Assembly (NCBI RefSeq): GCF_009662475.1
Contig: NZ_CP045571.1
Span: 363,501 to 427,500 of the forward strand
Length of the DNA stretch: 64,000 nucleotides
From: Acidithiobacillus thiooxidans ATCC 19377
Lineage (GTDB): Bacteria; Pseudomonadota; Gammaproteobacteria; Acidithiobacillales; Acidithiobacillaceae
Reading direction: 5' to 3'
Numbering within the stretch: position 1 is the first letter of the stretch; each line of letters begins with the position of its first letter. A model generated the notes under the pieces. The model did not search any database. It was not told where the DNA came from and saw nothing but the letters and a program-made list of their open reading frames with translations. Made by a program: the position numbers and the translations under genes. Of the stretch, positions 54,552 to 64,000 are shown one piece after another.

Positions 54552-54580
54552 TTGACACTGGCGTATGCCTCGTTTAGCTT
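54552..54580 (+). promoter_or_regulatory. ftsK promoter, predicted to give a leaderless mRNA
   Basis: TTGACA (54552-54557), 17 nt, TAGCTT (54575-54580). The expected start of transcription, 6-7 nt later, coincides with the ftsK ATG at 54587, and no Shine-Dalgarno sequence is present. Confidence 0.5.
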
Positions 54581-54586
54581 GCGATC

Positions 54587-56917
54587 ATGAGTTCTGCTGC
54601 CCGTAATGCCTCCCGAACCACCCGACCGACCCCGGCCGGGCGATCCAAAGCCATGCCCGGAAAACCCTGGCGCCGTGAAGCCCTGTTACTGGTCATGCTG
54701 GCCATCGCCCTATTCATGACCATGTCTCTGCTGAGTTTTTCTCCTGCAGATCCCAGCTGGTTCAATAGTGGAAAAGGCGAGGCTGTACAAAATTGGGGAG
54801 GAGAGGCCGGATCTTATCTGGCAGAGTTTCTGGTGCAGTTTTTGGGGATGTCGGCCTGGTTGCTCCCTCTGGCGTTAATCGGGTGGGTCGCGCAACTCTG
54901 GAATCACTGGTTTCGCCAACGACCCGGCCGACGTCTTGCCCCGGTGGGGGGGCTGGCCATTTTTTTGGGCTTGATGACATTTTTGGCGATAGTTTGGCCA
55001 CCTGCCTGGTGGTCGGTCACAGGAACCCTTGCCGGTGGTATCGTGGGCCAGGAAATTGCTCAGTTCTTTGAGCCTCTCATTGGTTCCGGTGGAAGTGCAT
55101 TGCTGTTTTTTGCAGTATTTGTCTTCGGCCTGTTTTTACTGACGGGCCTTGGGCCACGGGAAATGCTGGCAAAATTCCAGCAGGAATCGGACCGGCTGAG
55201 TGGCCTGAACTTGTTCGCGCGTTTGCCGCTACCCCGCTTCTCGCGGCGGCAGACAGGCCAGTCGCAACCCAAGGTTTCAGCGCCGCTTCCGGCAGCTATT
55301 CCGGAAAAAGCAAAACCCGCTGTTGAGAAAGCCCCCGGCTTTTTTGCAGCGAAAAAACCGCGTCCAATGACTGCTTCATCAGCAGCTAAAAATACCCGGC
55401 AGATGCCGCTACCGGCACCGGTCGGCCCGCCTCGGGCTGATGGTCTTCCCGATCTAGCGCTTTTGGATCCGGCAGATCCTATGGATCCCACGGGACAACT
55501 GGATCCAGAAACACTCGCCCAGCAGTCACGCATGCTGGAAGAGAAAATGGCGGATTTTGGTGTCCAGGCCTCGGTAGTCGCTGCCAATCCCGGCCCCGTA
55601 ATTACCCGCTTTGAAATTGAGCCCGCTCCCGGTGTCAAGGTGAGTCAGGTGGCCGGGCTCAGCAAGGATCTCTCGCGGGTGTTGGCAGCTCGGGTACGGG
55701 TAGTGGAAGCGATTCCGGGTAAGGCGACCATGGGCATTGAGGTGCCCAACCCTAAGCGACGCACAGTAAGACTTTCTGAAATTCTCTCCAGCTCCGGTTT
55801 TAGCCACAGTAAAAGTTTTCTGACTTTGGCTTTGGGCCAGGATATTGGTGGCCAGCCTGTTTCGGCTGACCTCGCCAAAATGCCGCATCTTTTGGTAGCA
55901 GGCACTACCGGCGCGGGGAAATCGGTGGGTGTCAACGCCATGATTCTCAGCATCCTCTTCAAAGCGACTGCTGAAGAGGTACGCCTTATCATGGTTGATC
56001 CCAAAATGCTGGAATTGTCCATTTACGAGGGTATTCCCCATCTGTTGGCGCCGGTGGTCACCGATATGAAAGAGGCGGCCAATGCGCTGCGCTGGTGTGT
56101 GGCCGAAATGGAAAGACGTTACAAGCTGATGGCTTTTGTCGGGGTGCGCAATCTGGCCGGATATAATCAAAAAGTCCAGGAGGCCCTGAGTGCAGGACAT
56201 CCTCTGCCGGGTCCCGATAAGGATCTGGATGGCGAACCTGTCAGCTTGAGCAAGTTGCCGGCTATTGTAGTGATTATCGATGAATTTGCAGATTTGATGA
56301 TGGTAGTCGGCAAGCAGGTGGAAACGCTGATTACCCGGCTCGCCCAAAAAGCCAGAGCGGCAGGATTGCATCTGATTATGGCTACCCAGCGTCCTTCTGT
56401 AGATGTAATCACCGGCCTGATCAAGGCCAATGTCCCAACCCGTATTGCCTTTCAGGTTTCTTCCCGCATTGACTCACGCACCATTCTCGATCAGATGGGT
56501 GCAGAAACCCTGCTGGGCCAGGGGGATATGCTGTATCTGCCGCCGGGTTCCGGCTATCCCCAGCGCGTGCACGGCGCCTTTGTGAGTGATGACGAAGTCC
56601 ATCGCGTAGTGGAATCCTTACGCCAGTTGGGCGCACCCCAATATGATGAGCGCATTTTACAGGGTGGTGAAAGTATAGATGGTGAGGATATCGATGGTCG
56701 CGGAGGTGAAGATGCTGATCCCCTTTACGATCAGGCGGTGGCTATTGTCACCACCAGTCGCAAGGCCAGCATTTCTTACGTGCAGCGCCAACTGAAGGTA
56801 GGCTATAATCGCGCCGCACGCATGATCGAAGAAATGGAAAGAGTGGGTGTTGTTGGCCCTTTGCAAAGTAACGGGAGCAGAGAAATTTATGCAGCAGCAC
56901 CACCCAGTCGTGATTGA
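54587..56917 (+). CDS. ftsK: FtsK, septal DNA translocase
   Basis: FtsK (776 aa) pumps chromosome termini to the division septum and activates XerCD. The N-terminus has four transmembrane helices (about residues 30-190), then a short Pro/Ala linker, then the motor with [17 protein letters not shown] (Walker A), [16 protein letters not shown] (Walker B) and [19 protein letters not shown]. The C-terminal gamma winged helix reads [20 protein letters not shown]. The short linker makes it SpoIIIE/short-FtsK sized compared with E. coli (1329). Its 3' end overlaps lolA. Confidence 0.95.
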   Translation: MSSAARNASRTTRPTPAGRSKAMPGKPWRREALLLVMLAIALFMTMSLLSFSPADPSWFNSGKGEAVQNWGGEAGSYLAEFLVQFLGMSAWLLPLALIGWVAQLWNHWFRQRPGRRLAPVGGLAIFLGLMTFLAIVWPPAWWSVTGTLAGGIVGQEIAQFFEPLIGSGGSALLFFAVFVFGLFLLTGLGPREMLAKFQQESDRLSGLNLFARLPLPRFSRRQTGQSQPKVSAPLPAAIPEKAKPAVEKAPGFFAAKKPRPMTASSAAKNTRQMPLPAPVGPPRADGLPDLALLDPADPMDPTGQLDPETLAQQSRMLEEKMADFGVQASVVAANPGPVITRFEIEPAPGVKVSQVAGLSKDLSRVLAARVRVVEAIPGKATMGIEVPNPKRRTVRLSEILSSSGFSHSKSFLTLALGQDIGGQPVSADLAKMPHLLVAGTTGAGKSVGVNAMILSILFKATAEEVRLIMVDPKMLELSIYEGIPHLLAPVVTDMKEAANALRWCVAEMERRYKLMAFVGVRNLAGYNQKVQEALSAGHPLPGPDKDLDGEPVSLSKLPAIVVIIDEFADLMMVVGKQVETLITRLAQKARAAGLHLIMATQRPSVDVITGLIKANVPTRIAFQVSSRIDSRTILDQMGAETLLGQGDMLYLPPGSGYPQRVHGAFVSDDEVHRVVESLRQLGAPQYDERILQGGESIDGEDIDGRGGEDADPLYDQAVAIVTTSRKASISYVQRQLKVGYNRAARMIEEMERVGVVGPLQSNGSREIYAAAPPSRD

Positions 56918-57563
56918 ATTAAAGCGGCGTAGTGTTTCACGCTATTTGCAAATACTGGGCGCGGCCTGCTTGCTTGGCTGGAGTGCCTGGGCGAATGCCG
57001 CCTCCGGTCTGGATATGTTGCATCATTTTTTTCAGAGTACGCACACCATTACCGCGCAATTCAGCCAGGAAGTGGCTAACCATAATGGTCAGATTGTCAA
57101 AAAAGCCGGCGGTACCTTGTGGATTTCCCGGCCCGGTAAATTTCGCTGGGATTATAGTGGCCCCAATGGACAGACCATAGTTTCCAACGGGCTGAAGGTC
57201 TGGTTGTATGAGCCCGCCCTGCAACAGGTAACCGTTCAACCTTTGGGCAAGGCGCTGGGATCCACTCCCGCTGCATTAATTGCCGGAAATGATGACTTGA
57301 GTCAGCGTTTCAACATCAGCGATCTGGGTGTCAAAAATCAGCTTCACTGGTTGTTGCTGCGGCCTAAAAATGGTCAGGACCAGGGTTTTACTGCGTTGCG
57401 CCTGGGCTTTGATACTGCAGGAATCCTGAAGGAAATGCGTATGGAAGATGCCTTCCAGCAGGAGACTGTCCTGCATTTCACGCATGTAGAAATTAATCAT
57501 GCCATTCCCAGCCATGAGTTCCAGTTTACGACTCCGGCCGGAGTAGATGTTCTTTCGCAATAA
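56889..57563 (+). CDS. lolA: LolA, periplasmic lipoprotein carrier
   Basis: LolA (224-residue precursor) ferries lipoproteins from the LolCDE complex to the outer membrane. A signal peptide (h-region [15 protein letters not shown], cleavage near ANA) precedes the half-barrel, with [21 protein letters not shown] and [20 protein letters not shown] as family signatures. The start at 56889 lies inside ftsK, overlapping its last 29 nt; a GTG at 56910 is an alternative. ftsK-lolA-rarA-serS order is conserved in Proteobacteria. Confidence 0.92.
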   Translation: MQQHHPVVIELKRRSVSRYLQILGAACLLGWSAWANAASGLDMLHHFFQSTHTITAQFSQEVANHNGQIVKKAGGTLWISRPGKFRWDYSGPNGQTIVSNGLKVWLYEPALQQVTVQPLGKALGSTPAALIAGNDDLSQRFNISDLGVKNQLHWLLLRPKNGQDQGFTALRLGFDTAGILKEMRMEDAFQQETVLHFTHVEINHAIPSHEFQFTTPAGVDVLSQ

Positions 57564-57581
57564 ATTTTTCTGGAGTCGTTC

Positions 57582-58637
57582 ATGCGTAATGCCAAAATTG
57601 CTTTGACCCTGCTTGCCTTGGGAGTTTTCGTCAGCGTGCAGGCCCAGGCATCAGGATTTGCGGTGCCCACATCGGTGGTGGGACTTTCCGAAGCGGGAGC
57701 CACGGTAGCCGATGCCGGCCCCGTCAGCAGTTTTGCGGTTAATCCAGCAGATATGGAGTTTTTCCCGGGGACGCGCGCCAGTCTGGACGTGGTAGCATCA
57801 GAACCCAGCTATAAAAGAAATGGTGAGGGTGCCAGCAATAATCTCCTGATTATGCCCAATTTGTTTGTAACCCACCGTTTCAACGACCTGCCTTTGGCGC
57901 TTGGCTTGGGCGTTACATCTCCTTACGGCATTAATTCAACCTGGCCTGCAGGGACTTTTGGAACGTCACAGACCACCCCCGATAAAAATGATCTGCGCAT
58001 CATCGACATCAATCCCGGTGTGGCCTATATGATCCTGCCCAATTTAAGCATTGGTGCGGGGGTGGATTATTATCAAAGTCTGAGCGCCAATTTCCCTGAA
58101 AAGTCAGGTAATGGCGGTGGTGTGGGTGGTAATGTTGGCTTGTTTTACACTACCGAAACTTTTAATGCCGGTTTGAGTTATCGCTCAACGGCCAATTTGG
58201 GAGGAGACATCAGTCTGCCCAGCCGTCTTCAGGCCGGTGTACGTTACCGCTTTACGCCAGCTTTTGCTACGGAACTGGATGTAGACTGGAATGACTGGAG
58301 TAATACCCGCTTGCCGGGTTACGGCAATTTGGACTGGAAATCGGCACTTGCCTATCGTTTGGGTTTGAGCTACCACTTCAGTCAGTATCTGGCCCTGCGT
58401 GGTGGTCTCGCCCATGAAGACAGCCCTACGGATGGCAGCAGTATCCAGGCCGCCGCACCGGCACCCAGCAGTAATCTGCTGTCCTTCGGATTGGGTATTG
58501 GACTGGGACATTGGCAGTACGATCTCGGCGCTTCCTATGCACTTTCCGGTAATACGACTTCCTATGCTGGTGACTATCCCGGCACTTACAAAGCCAGTAC
58601 CTTTAATTTTGGTGCGGCTATTTCCCGGAATTTTTGA
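57582..58637 (+). CDS. FadL/OmpP1-family outer-membrane porin
   Basis: A 351-residue outer-membrane protein. A signal peptide (residues 1-23, cleavage near AQA-SG) is followed by SGFAVPTSVVGLSEAGATVA, the FadL N-terminal plug motif, and then amphipathic beta strands to a final aromatic Phe (ISRNF). FadL-type channels take up hydrophobic compounds by lateral diffusion. The gene is inserted between lolA and rarA; the substrate is unknown. TGGAG precedes the ATG. Confidence 0.85.
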   Translation: MRNAKIALTLLALGVFVSVQAQASGFAVPTSVVGLSEAGATVADAGPVSSFAVNPADMEFFPGTRASLDVVASEPSYKRNGEGASNNLLIMPNLFVTHRFNDLPLALGLGVTSPYGINSTWPAGTFGTSQTTPDKNDLRIIDINPGVAYMILPNLSIGAGVDYYQSLSANFPEKSGNGGGVGGNVGLFYTTETFNAGLSYRSTANLGGDISLPSRLQAGVRYRFTPAFATELDVDWNDWSNTRLPGYGNLDWKSALAYRLGLSYHFSQYLALRGGLAHEDSPTDGSSIQAAAPAPSSNLLSFGLGIGLGHWQYDLGASYALSGNTTSYAGDYPGTYKASTFNFGAAISRNF

Positions 58638-58663
58638 GTCAGGGCAGCAACGGAGCTTCCTGC

Positions 58664-59989
58664 TTGAGTACCACGCATGATCTCCGGCCTCTAGCGGCGC
58701 GACTGCGACCCCAGAGCCTGGAAGATTATGTCGGTCAAAAGCATCTTTTAGGCGATAACGGGCCACTGCGTGCCATGTTGCGCTCCCGGCACCTCCATTC
58801 CATGATCTTATGGGGTCCACCGGGCACTGGTAAAACCACCCTTGCCCAGTTGTTGGCGCGCGCAACAGGGTGTCAGTTTCAGATTCTTTCGGCGGTTAAC
58901 AGTGGGGTCAAGGAAATCCGCGCCGCCATCAGCGGTGCCGAGCAGACCCGCACGCAAGGGCAAGACACCGTTCTTTTTATTGATGAGATCCATCGTTTCA
59001 ACAAAACCCAGCAAGATGCCTTGCTTCCCTATGTGGAAGAAGGCGTTATCATCCTGATTGGGGCCACGACTGAAAATCCCAGTTTCGCTCTTGTCAACGC
59101 GCTGCTTTCCAGAGCACGGGTTTATGTACTCAAGGCTCTGGATGACACCGATCTGGTGCACATTCTGGAGCGGGCGCTGAGTGATGAAATCCTGGGCCTT
59201 GGTGCCATCCCCATTGATTTTCCGTCGGAATTGCGAAGGGGCCTGCTGCAGGCTGCAGATGGGGATGCCCGCCGGCTTCTCAATTTGCTGGATCTGGCCG
59301 TGCAACTTGCCGAGCGGCATGGGGATACCGTCAAGATCACGGCCCAGGTGCTGATTGCCGCAACCGGGCAAAGCTGGCGCCGTTTTGACAAGGGTGGCGA
59401 AGCCTTTTACGACGAAATCTCTGCTTTTCACAAATCCCTGCGGGGCTCTGATCCCGACGCTGCCCTGTACTGGCTGGCAAGAATGCTGGATGGTGGTGCC
59501 GATCCCCTCTATCTGGCCCGGCGCTTGGTCAGGATGGCCTCGGAAGATGTGGGTCTCGCCGATCCCCGGGCGCTGGAAATGGCTTTGGCAGCCAGGGACG
59601 CCTATCAGTTTCTGGGCAGTCCCGAGGGTGAACTGGCCCTGGCCCAGGTGACGGTTTACCTGGCTAGCAGTCCCAAAAGTAATCGGGTTTATACGGCTTG
59701 GAACAAGGCTCAGGCCCTGGTGAAAGCCGGCACCAGCCAGGAGGTCCCCCTGCATTTGCGCAATGCCCCGACCAAATTACTCAAAACACTGGATTACGGC
59801 AAAGAATATCAATACGATCACGATTATCCGGATGCTATTGCCCCCAATCAGGAATATTTCCCGGCAGGACTGATCGGAACCCGCTTTTATGAGCCCAGCG
59901 AGCGCGGCCTGGAAATGCGTATTCTGGAGCGTCTGCGTTGGATTCGCACCCACCGTCCACCTACTCGAGAGAAAACCCCGCATGCTTGA
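58664..59989 (+). CDS. rarA: RarA/MgsA, AAA+ replication-associated recombination protein
   Basis: RarA (about 441 aa) is a clamp-loader-like AAA+ ATPase acting at stalled forks. Walker A is [20 protein letters not shown], Walker [21 protein letters not shown], sensor [22 protein letters not shown] chose the TTG at 58664, 8 nt after GGAG; a TTG at 58634 overlapping the porin stop is possible. It overlaps serS by 8 nt. Confidence 0.93.
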   Translation: MSTTHDLRPLAARLRPQSLEDYVGQKHLLGDNGPLRAMLRSRHLHSMILWGPPGTGKTTLAQLLARATGCQFQILSAVNSGVKEIRAAISGAEQTRTQGQDTVLFIDEIHRFNKTQQDALLPYVEEGVIILIGATTENPSFALVNALLSRARVYVLKALDDTDLVHILERALSDEILGLGAIPIDFPSELRRGLLQAADGDARRLLNLLDLAVQLAERHGDTVKITAQVLIAATGQSWRRFDKGGEAFYDEISAFHKSLRGSDPDAALYWLARMLDGGADPLYLARRLVRMASEDVGLADPRALEMALAARDAYQFLGSPEGELALAQVTVYLASSPKSNRVYTAWNKAQALVKAGTSQEVPLHLRNAPTKLLKTLDYGKEYQYDHDYPDAIAPNQEYFPAGLIGTRFYEPSERGLEMRILERLRWIRTHRPPTREKTPHA

Positions 59990-61247
59990 CCCCAATTTAT
60001 TGCGTAATGAACCGGAAACTGTTGCGGCTGCACTGGCCCGTCGTCATTTCAAGCTGGATGTGTCTGCCTTGACCGCCCTGGATCAACAGCGAAAATCATT
60101 GCAAATTCAGATGGAAGAACAGCGCAACGCCCGCAATGAGGCCTCTCGTGAAATTGCCCAGGCGCGCCGGCAAGGGTTGGATACCACAGCGATGCAAAAT
60201 GCGGCGGGGCAGTATGGAGAAACCATCAAAGCCCTGGAGCAGTCTCTGGAAATCGTGCTGCAGCAATGGGAGGCGCTGGTCAGCAGCTTGCCCAATATTC
60301 CCCAGTCTTCCGTCCCTGATGGACGTGATGAAGCCGATAACGTGCTGGTAAGGCATTGGGGAACGCCTCGCGAATTTTCATTTACGCCCAAAGATCATGT
60401 GGACCTGGGTGAGGCTTTGGGTATTCTCGATTTTGCAGCAGGAGTACGCCTGGCCGGAGCCCGCTTTGTCGTGTTACGTGGCCTGGGCGCCCGACTGGAA
60501 AGGGCTTTGACCCAATTTATGCTGGACCTGCACGTCACTGCCCATGCCTACACGGAAATTGCCCCGCCTTTTTTGGCGAATTCCGAATCTCTGTTCGGCA
60601 CCGGACAATTGCCCAAGTTTGAAGAAGATCTTTTTGCGCTGCGCGATGATCCCTATTACCTGATACCAACTGCCGAAGTGCCCCTGACCAACTTGTTGCG
60701 CGGTGAAATCGTCAGCACGCTTCCCCAGCGGTTTTGTGCCTATACGCCCTGTTTCCGGCGTGAAGCGGGCGCTTATGGGCGCGATACCCGGGGCATGATT
60801 CGCCAGCATCAATTTGACAAGGTAGAGCTGGTGCAGGTTGTCCGCCCCCAAGATTCTGCTGCCGCTCTCGAAGAACTCACCGGGCATGCCGAAAAAATAT
60901 TGCAATTACTGGAGCTGCCTTACCGGGTAATGGCTCTGTGTGCGGGAGATATGGGTTTTAGTGCTGCCCGGACTTATGACCTCGAAGTGTGGTTGCCGGG
61001 TCAAAGCCAATATCGGGAAATCAGCTCCTGCAGCAATTTTGAAAGCTTTCAGGCCCGTCGCCTGCAGCTCCGGTATCGTGGTGAGGATGGTAAGCCGCAG
61101 TTGGTGCACACCCTGAATGGTTCTGGTCTCGCCATTGGCCGGACCCTGGTGGCCTTGCTTGAAAATCATCAACAGGCTGATGGGAGTGTGCATATTCCCG
61201 AAGTCCTGCGCCCCTATCTGGGCGGCATGGAAATACTCAGAGCATAA
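59982..61247 (+). CDS. serS: Seryl-tRNA synthetase
   Basis: SerS (421 aa) charges tRNA-Ser and tRNA-Sec. It begins [20 protein letters not shown], followed by the long N-terminal coiled-coil arm (about residues 35-100) and class II motifs 1-3, including [20 protein letters not shown] (motif 2) and [18 protein letters not shown] (motif 3). The ATG at 59982 overlaps the rarA stop. Usual length (E. coli 430). Confidence 0.97.
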   Translation: MLDPNLLRNEPETVAAALARRHFKLDVSALTALDQQRKSLQIQMEEQRNARNEASREIAQARRQGLDTTAMQNAAGQYGETIKALEQSLEIVLQQWEALVSSLPNIPQSSVPDGRDEADNVLVRHWGTPREFSFTPKDHVDLGEALGILDFAAGVRLAGARFVVLRGLGARLERALTQFMLDLHVTAHAYTEIAPPFLANSESLFGTGQLPKFEEDLFALRDDPYYLIPTAEVPLTNLLRGEIVSTLPQRFCAYTPCFRREAGAYGRDTRGMIRQHQFDKVELVQVVRPQDSAAALEELTGHAEKILQLLELPYRVMALCAGDMGFSAARTYDLEVWLPGQSQYREISSCSNFESFQARRLQLRYRGEDGKPQLVHTLNGSGLAIGRTLVALLENHQQADGSVHIPEVLRPYLGGMEILRA

Positions 61248-61253
61248 AAATCG

Positions 61254-61493
61254 ATGCGCGACCCCTATGTGCCCGTTAGCTGTGCCTTGCACAGCGCTCT
61301 GGAGCTGGCAGCCCTGCAACATAAATCGGTAGTCCTGCAAATGCGCGATGGCAGTCAGATGAAGGGAAAAATTCTGGATGTCTGGACCGCTGACGGGCGC
61401 GAGTGGCTCAAGCTACGGCGTACTCATCAAGAACAAGTTATTGATCTCACCCTCATCGATCATCTTCAGGAATCCTTTCTTCATGAACATTAA
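61254..61493 (+). CDS. rof: Rof/YaeO-family Rho-binding antiterminator
   Basis: A 79-residue small Sm-like protein: YVPVSCALHSALELAALQHK and VVLQMRDGSQMKGKILDVWT followed by EQVIDLTLIDHLQ match the Rof (YaeO) fold, which binds Rho hexamer and inhibits transcription termination. The ATG at 61254 is 6 nt after the serS stop. Its 3' end overlaps the next gene by 11 nt. Confidence 0.85.
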   Translation: MRDPYVPVSCALHSALELAALQHKSVVLQMRDGSQMKGKILDVWTADGREWLKLRRTHQEQVIDLTLIDHLQESFLHEH

Positions 61494-62733
61494 GCTCATT
61501 CGTTTTATCCTAAAAACGGCAGTTGCCGTGGGTGCTTTTTGCTCCGTTGTTCCTCGCCTGTTGTTCTATGGCTCATCCTGCTGTCAGGAGAGAACTCGCC
61601 CTTCAGGCTCAAACAGCTCTCCTGACGGGCGCAGGATTTCGCCAAGAACAACAACGGCTCAGAACAAAAGTCGCGGCAAAACACCCACGGCAACTGCCGT
61701 TTTTAGGTTTATACTGTGTGGCGCTTTGCTGCTGGATACAACTTGCGCCTTTTCAGCCGAATTTCCTCTCCCTCCAGCTGGAAGCAATATGGTCGGTCAG
61801 CTGCAGGTGGTCCTGGCACGTCATCAGGATACCCTGCTCGACATTGCCCGCCATTACGACGTTGGTTATAACGAAATCCGGGCGGCCAATCCGGGTGTGG
61901 ATCCCTGGTTGCCCGGTGCGGGCACCCGGGTGCTGGTGCCAACCGAATATGTTCTGCCGCCCAAACCCTGGCAGGGCATTATTATCAATATACCGGCCCG
62001 CCGCCTATTCTATTTTCCGGCAGATCAGAAAGTCGTGTACACCTTTCCGGTAGGTATATTCCGACCCAACTGGCCGGATCCGGTGGGGAGCACAAAAATC
62101 ATCGCCAAGGTGAAAAACCCGACCTGGACAGTCCCGAAAAATATCCAGGAAGAACATGCCAAAGCGGGAGAACCCATCCCGGCGTTTTTCCCGGCAGGTC
62201 CCGATAACCCAATGGGCGAGCTGGCCCTCGAAACCGGCTGGTCACAAATATTCATCCACGGGACCAACAAGCCCTGGGGTGTAGGGATGCGTGTCAGTCA
62301 TGGTTGTTTTCATGTGTATCCTGAAAACGAAGTGCAGTTATTCAAGATGGTCAAGGTCGGCACCCCGGTCAGAACCATCGACCAGCCCTACGTTGTGGGT
62401 AGTAATGGTAACGGAAACCTGTACTTGCAAAGCTTTGAACCGGTTGAGGCCTACCATAAGGGCGGAAAGAACCAGCAGCGTGCCGTGGATGCCATTACCG
62501 CATTCAGTAGCAGTCAGCATCAGGGCTGGACTATCAACTGGCAGCGAGTCATCAATCTGGTGCAGAAACCAAATACCGTTCCTGTAGCCATCAATATTAA
62601 TACGCCTGACCTGCAGACGGTGGCAGACGAGTTAAGCGCGCAATCCTATGATTTTGCCCCCTATGGCGACAATGCAAATAATGCCACACCACCACCAGCA
62701 CCGGTAACCATTGGAAATACGCCGAAATCATGA
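61483..62733 (+). CDS. LysM and L,D-transpeptidase (YkuD) protein with element insertion in the signal peptide
   Basis: The 416-codon frame encodes a LysM domain (about residues 102-145, ARHQDTLLDIARHYDVGYNE) and an L,D-transpeptidase catalytic domain with the SHGCFHVYPENE motif (nucleophile near Cys275). These enzymes make 3-3 peptidoglycan cross-links or anchor lipoproteins. The start at 61483 (MNIKLIRFIL) is followed by a 68-codon insertion from the element at 61509-61707; residues 76-92 (FILCGALLLDTTCAFSA) then complete a signal peptide. Without the insertion the precursor would be a normal exported protein. Whether the interrupted form is exported is unknown. It overlaps rof by 11 nt. 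Confidence 0.85.
   Translation: MNIKLIRFILKTAVAVGAFCSVVPRLLFYGSSCCQERTRPSGSNSSPDGRRISPRTTTAQNKSRGKTPTATAVFRFILCGALLLDTTCAFSAEFPLPPAGSNMVGQLQVVLARHQDTLLDIARHYDVGYNEIRAANPGVDPWLPGAGTRVLVPTEYVLPPKPWQGIIINIPARRLFYFPADQKVVYTFPVGIFRPNWPDPVGSTKIIAKVKNPTWTVPKNIQEEHAKAGEPIPAFFPAGPDNPMGELALETGWSQIFIHGTNKPWGVGMRVSHGCFHVYPENEVQLFKMVKVGTPVRTIDQPYVVGSNGNGNLYLQSFEPVEAYHKGGKNQQRAVDAITAFSSSQHQGWTINWQRVINLVQKPNTVPVAININTPDLQTVADELSAQSYDFAPYGDNANNATPPPAPVTIGNTPKS
61509..61534 (+). repeat. Left terminal inverted repeat
   Basis: This 26-bp repeat begins CCTAAAAACGGCAGTTGCCG and ends GTGGGTG. It is the exact reverse complement of 61682-61707 and directly follows the TTTAT duplication. Confidence 0.9.
61682..61707 (-). 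repeat. Right terminal inverted repeat
   Basis: Exact reverse complement of the left repeat. Its last 21 bp (61687-61707) recur unchanged at 42694-42714. Confidence 0.9.
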
Positions 62734-62758
62734 AGGACAAAACATTCAAAAAAAGTGC

Positions 62759-62787
62759 TTGCACACCCCCAGACCCGCATGTATAGT
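62759..62787 (+). promoter_or_regulatory. rRNA operon promoter P1
   Basis: TTGCAC (62759-62764), a 17-nt spacer and TATAGT (62782-62787) with an A-rich UP-like tract upstream (62739-62756) and a GCGC discriminator downstream, the usual form of rRNA promoters under stringent control. The transcript then contains CGCTCTCT (62789-62796) paired with AGAGAGCG. Confidence 0.8.
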
Positions 62788-62841
62788 GCGCTCTCTCGAC
62801 GGGGCAACGGTCCTGAAAGAGAGCGACAAAGCAACTAGGTA

Positions 62842-62871
62842 TTGACAGTAAATTAACTTACCCAGTATGAT
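62842..62871 (+). promoter_or_regulatory. rRNA operon promoter P2
   Basis: TTGACA (62842-62847), an 18-nt spacer and TATGAT (62866-62871), 13 bp before the initiator tRNA. It is the second of two tandem promoters. Confidence 0.7.
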
Positions 62872-62883
62872 TGTCGACCCTGT

Positions 62884-62960
<77 letters not shown>

Positions 62961-62981
62961 AGATTCGCAGTATGCAGTTTC

Positions 62982-62993
62982 GTTCTTTAAAAG
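62982..62993 (+). promoter_or_regulatory. boxA-like rRNA antitermination site
   Basis: GTTCTTTAAAAG, about 100 nt before 16S rRNA, resembles the boxA consensus (TGCTCTTTAACA) that binds NusB-S10 to protect rRNA transcripts from Rho. Confidence 0.55.
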
Positions 62994-63085
62994 CCGAGTG
63001 GAGATGTGTGGGGTTTAGGCCCAGGCTGTATTTGGATGCGAATTATCGTACTGAATATGGTAGAAGTTGAACAAATTGTTGGATT

Positions 63086-64000
<915 letters not shown>

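Larger units (their letters stand above)
61509..61707. mobile_element. MITE-like palindromic insertion element, 199 bp
   Basis: The element has perfect 26-bp terminal inverted repeats (61509-61534 and 61682-61707) and is flanked by a 5-bp direct repeat TTTAT (61504-61508 and 61708-61712). Subterminal blocks also mirror: TTGTTCT (61561-61567) with AGAACAA near 61645-61651, ATCCTGC (61574-61580) with GCAGGAT (61631-61637), and GTCAGGAGAG (61583-61592) with CTCTCCTGAC (61617-61626) around a 24-nt centre. It encodes no transposase, so it would need a partner in trans. Each end forms an outward intrinsic-terminator-like hairpin (ACGGCA/TGCCGT plus five T). The family is unassigned. Confidence 0.85.

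Noticed and set aside
58808..59755. 315-codon minus-strand frame opposite rarA
   Set aside because: RarA has complete AAA+ motifs on the plus strand; the antisense frame has no start signal or domain.
61509..61707. CRISPR-like or REP-type repeat array
   Set aside because: Only one pair of inverted repeats exists here, without regularly spaced direct repeats; the target duplication favours transposition.
61523..62053. Alternative 176-codon frame starting inside the element (MPWVL...)
   Set aside because: It overlaps the LysM and transpeptidase codons out of frame. The mirror frame on the minus strand starts with the same residues, simply because the element is a palindrome.

Overview
The window is chromosomal DNA from an Acidithiobacillus-type acidophilic chemolithoautotroph (class Acidithiobacillia, Proteobacteria). 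I infer this from the character of the partial 16S rRNA at the right end, the Tat-exported HiPIP-type iron-sulfur protein, the DsrE-like sulfur-carrier protein, the Gram-negative envelope genes (lolA, FadL-type porin, OmpA-like protein) and the overall protein style. The exact species cannot be fixed without a database search.

Layout. 1-2500: minus-strand ubiB and an OmpA-like lipid/peptidoglycan-associated protein. 2712-34478: a nearly continuous plus-strand block for transcription and translation: tRNA-Tyr/Gly/Thr, tuf copy 1, tRNA-Trp, secE-nusG-rplKAJL-rpoBC, then str (rpsL, rpsG, fusA, tuf copy 2), S10, spc (with secY-adk-infA-rpmJ) and alpha (rpsM-rpsK-rpsD-rpoA-rplQ), closed by an intrinsic terminator. 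It carries recognisable autoregulatory leaders: an L1 site before rplK, an L10 leader before rplJ, a hairpin between rplL and rpoB, and a possible S4 leader before rpsM.

34572-43834: HiPIP, dut-coaBC (minus), radC-dgkA, two envelope/stress-type small proteins, DsrE-like protein, hpt with S-methyl-5'-thioinosine phosphorylase (a purine/methylthio salvage pair), then minus-strand gor, a peroxiredoxin-glutaredoxin fusion, and serB-mfd. 47420-50457: ispD-ispF-truD, a MerR regulator and a CopZ-like metallochaperone. 50445-52845 (minus): smr, trxB, arsH. 53056-62733: APC permease, ftsK, lolA, FadL-like porin, rarA, serS, rof and a LysM/L,D-transpeptidase. 62759-64000: tandem promoters, initiator tRNA-Met and the 5' part of a 16S rRNA gene, cut by the window end.

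Most of the window is conserved housekeeping DNA. The most unusual feature is a 199-bp near-palindromic MITE-like element (61509-61707) with 26-bp perfect terminal inverted repeats and a 5-bp target duplication. It sits in the signal-peptide codons of the L,D-transpeptidase gene and keeps the reading frame. A 21-bp copy of its terminus recurs as the serB terminator hairpin (42694-42714). I see no CRISPR array, prophage or intact transposase gene, and no stretch over 300 bases lacks a gene.
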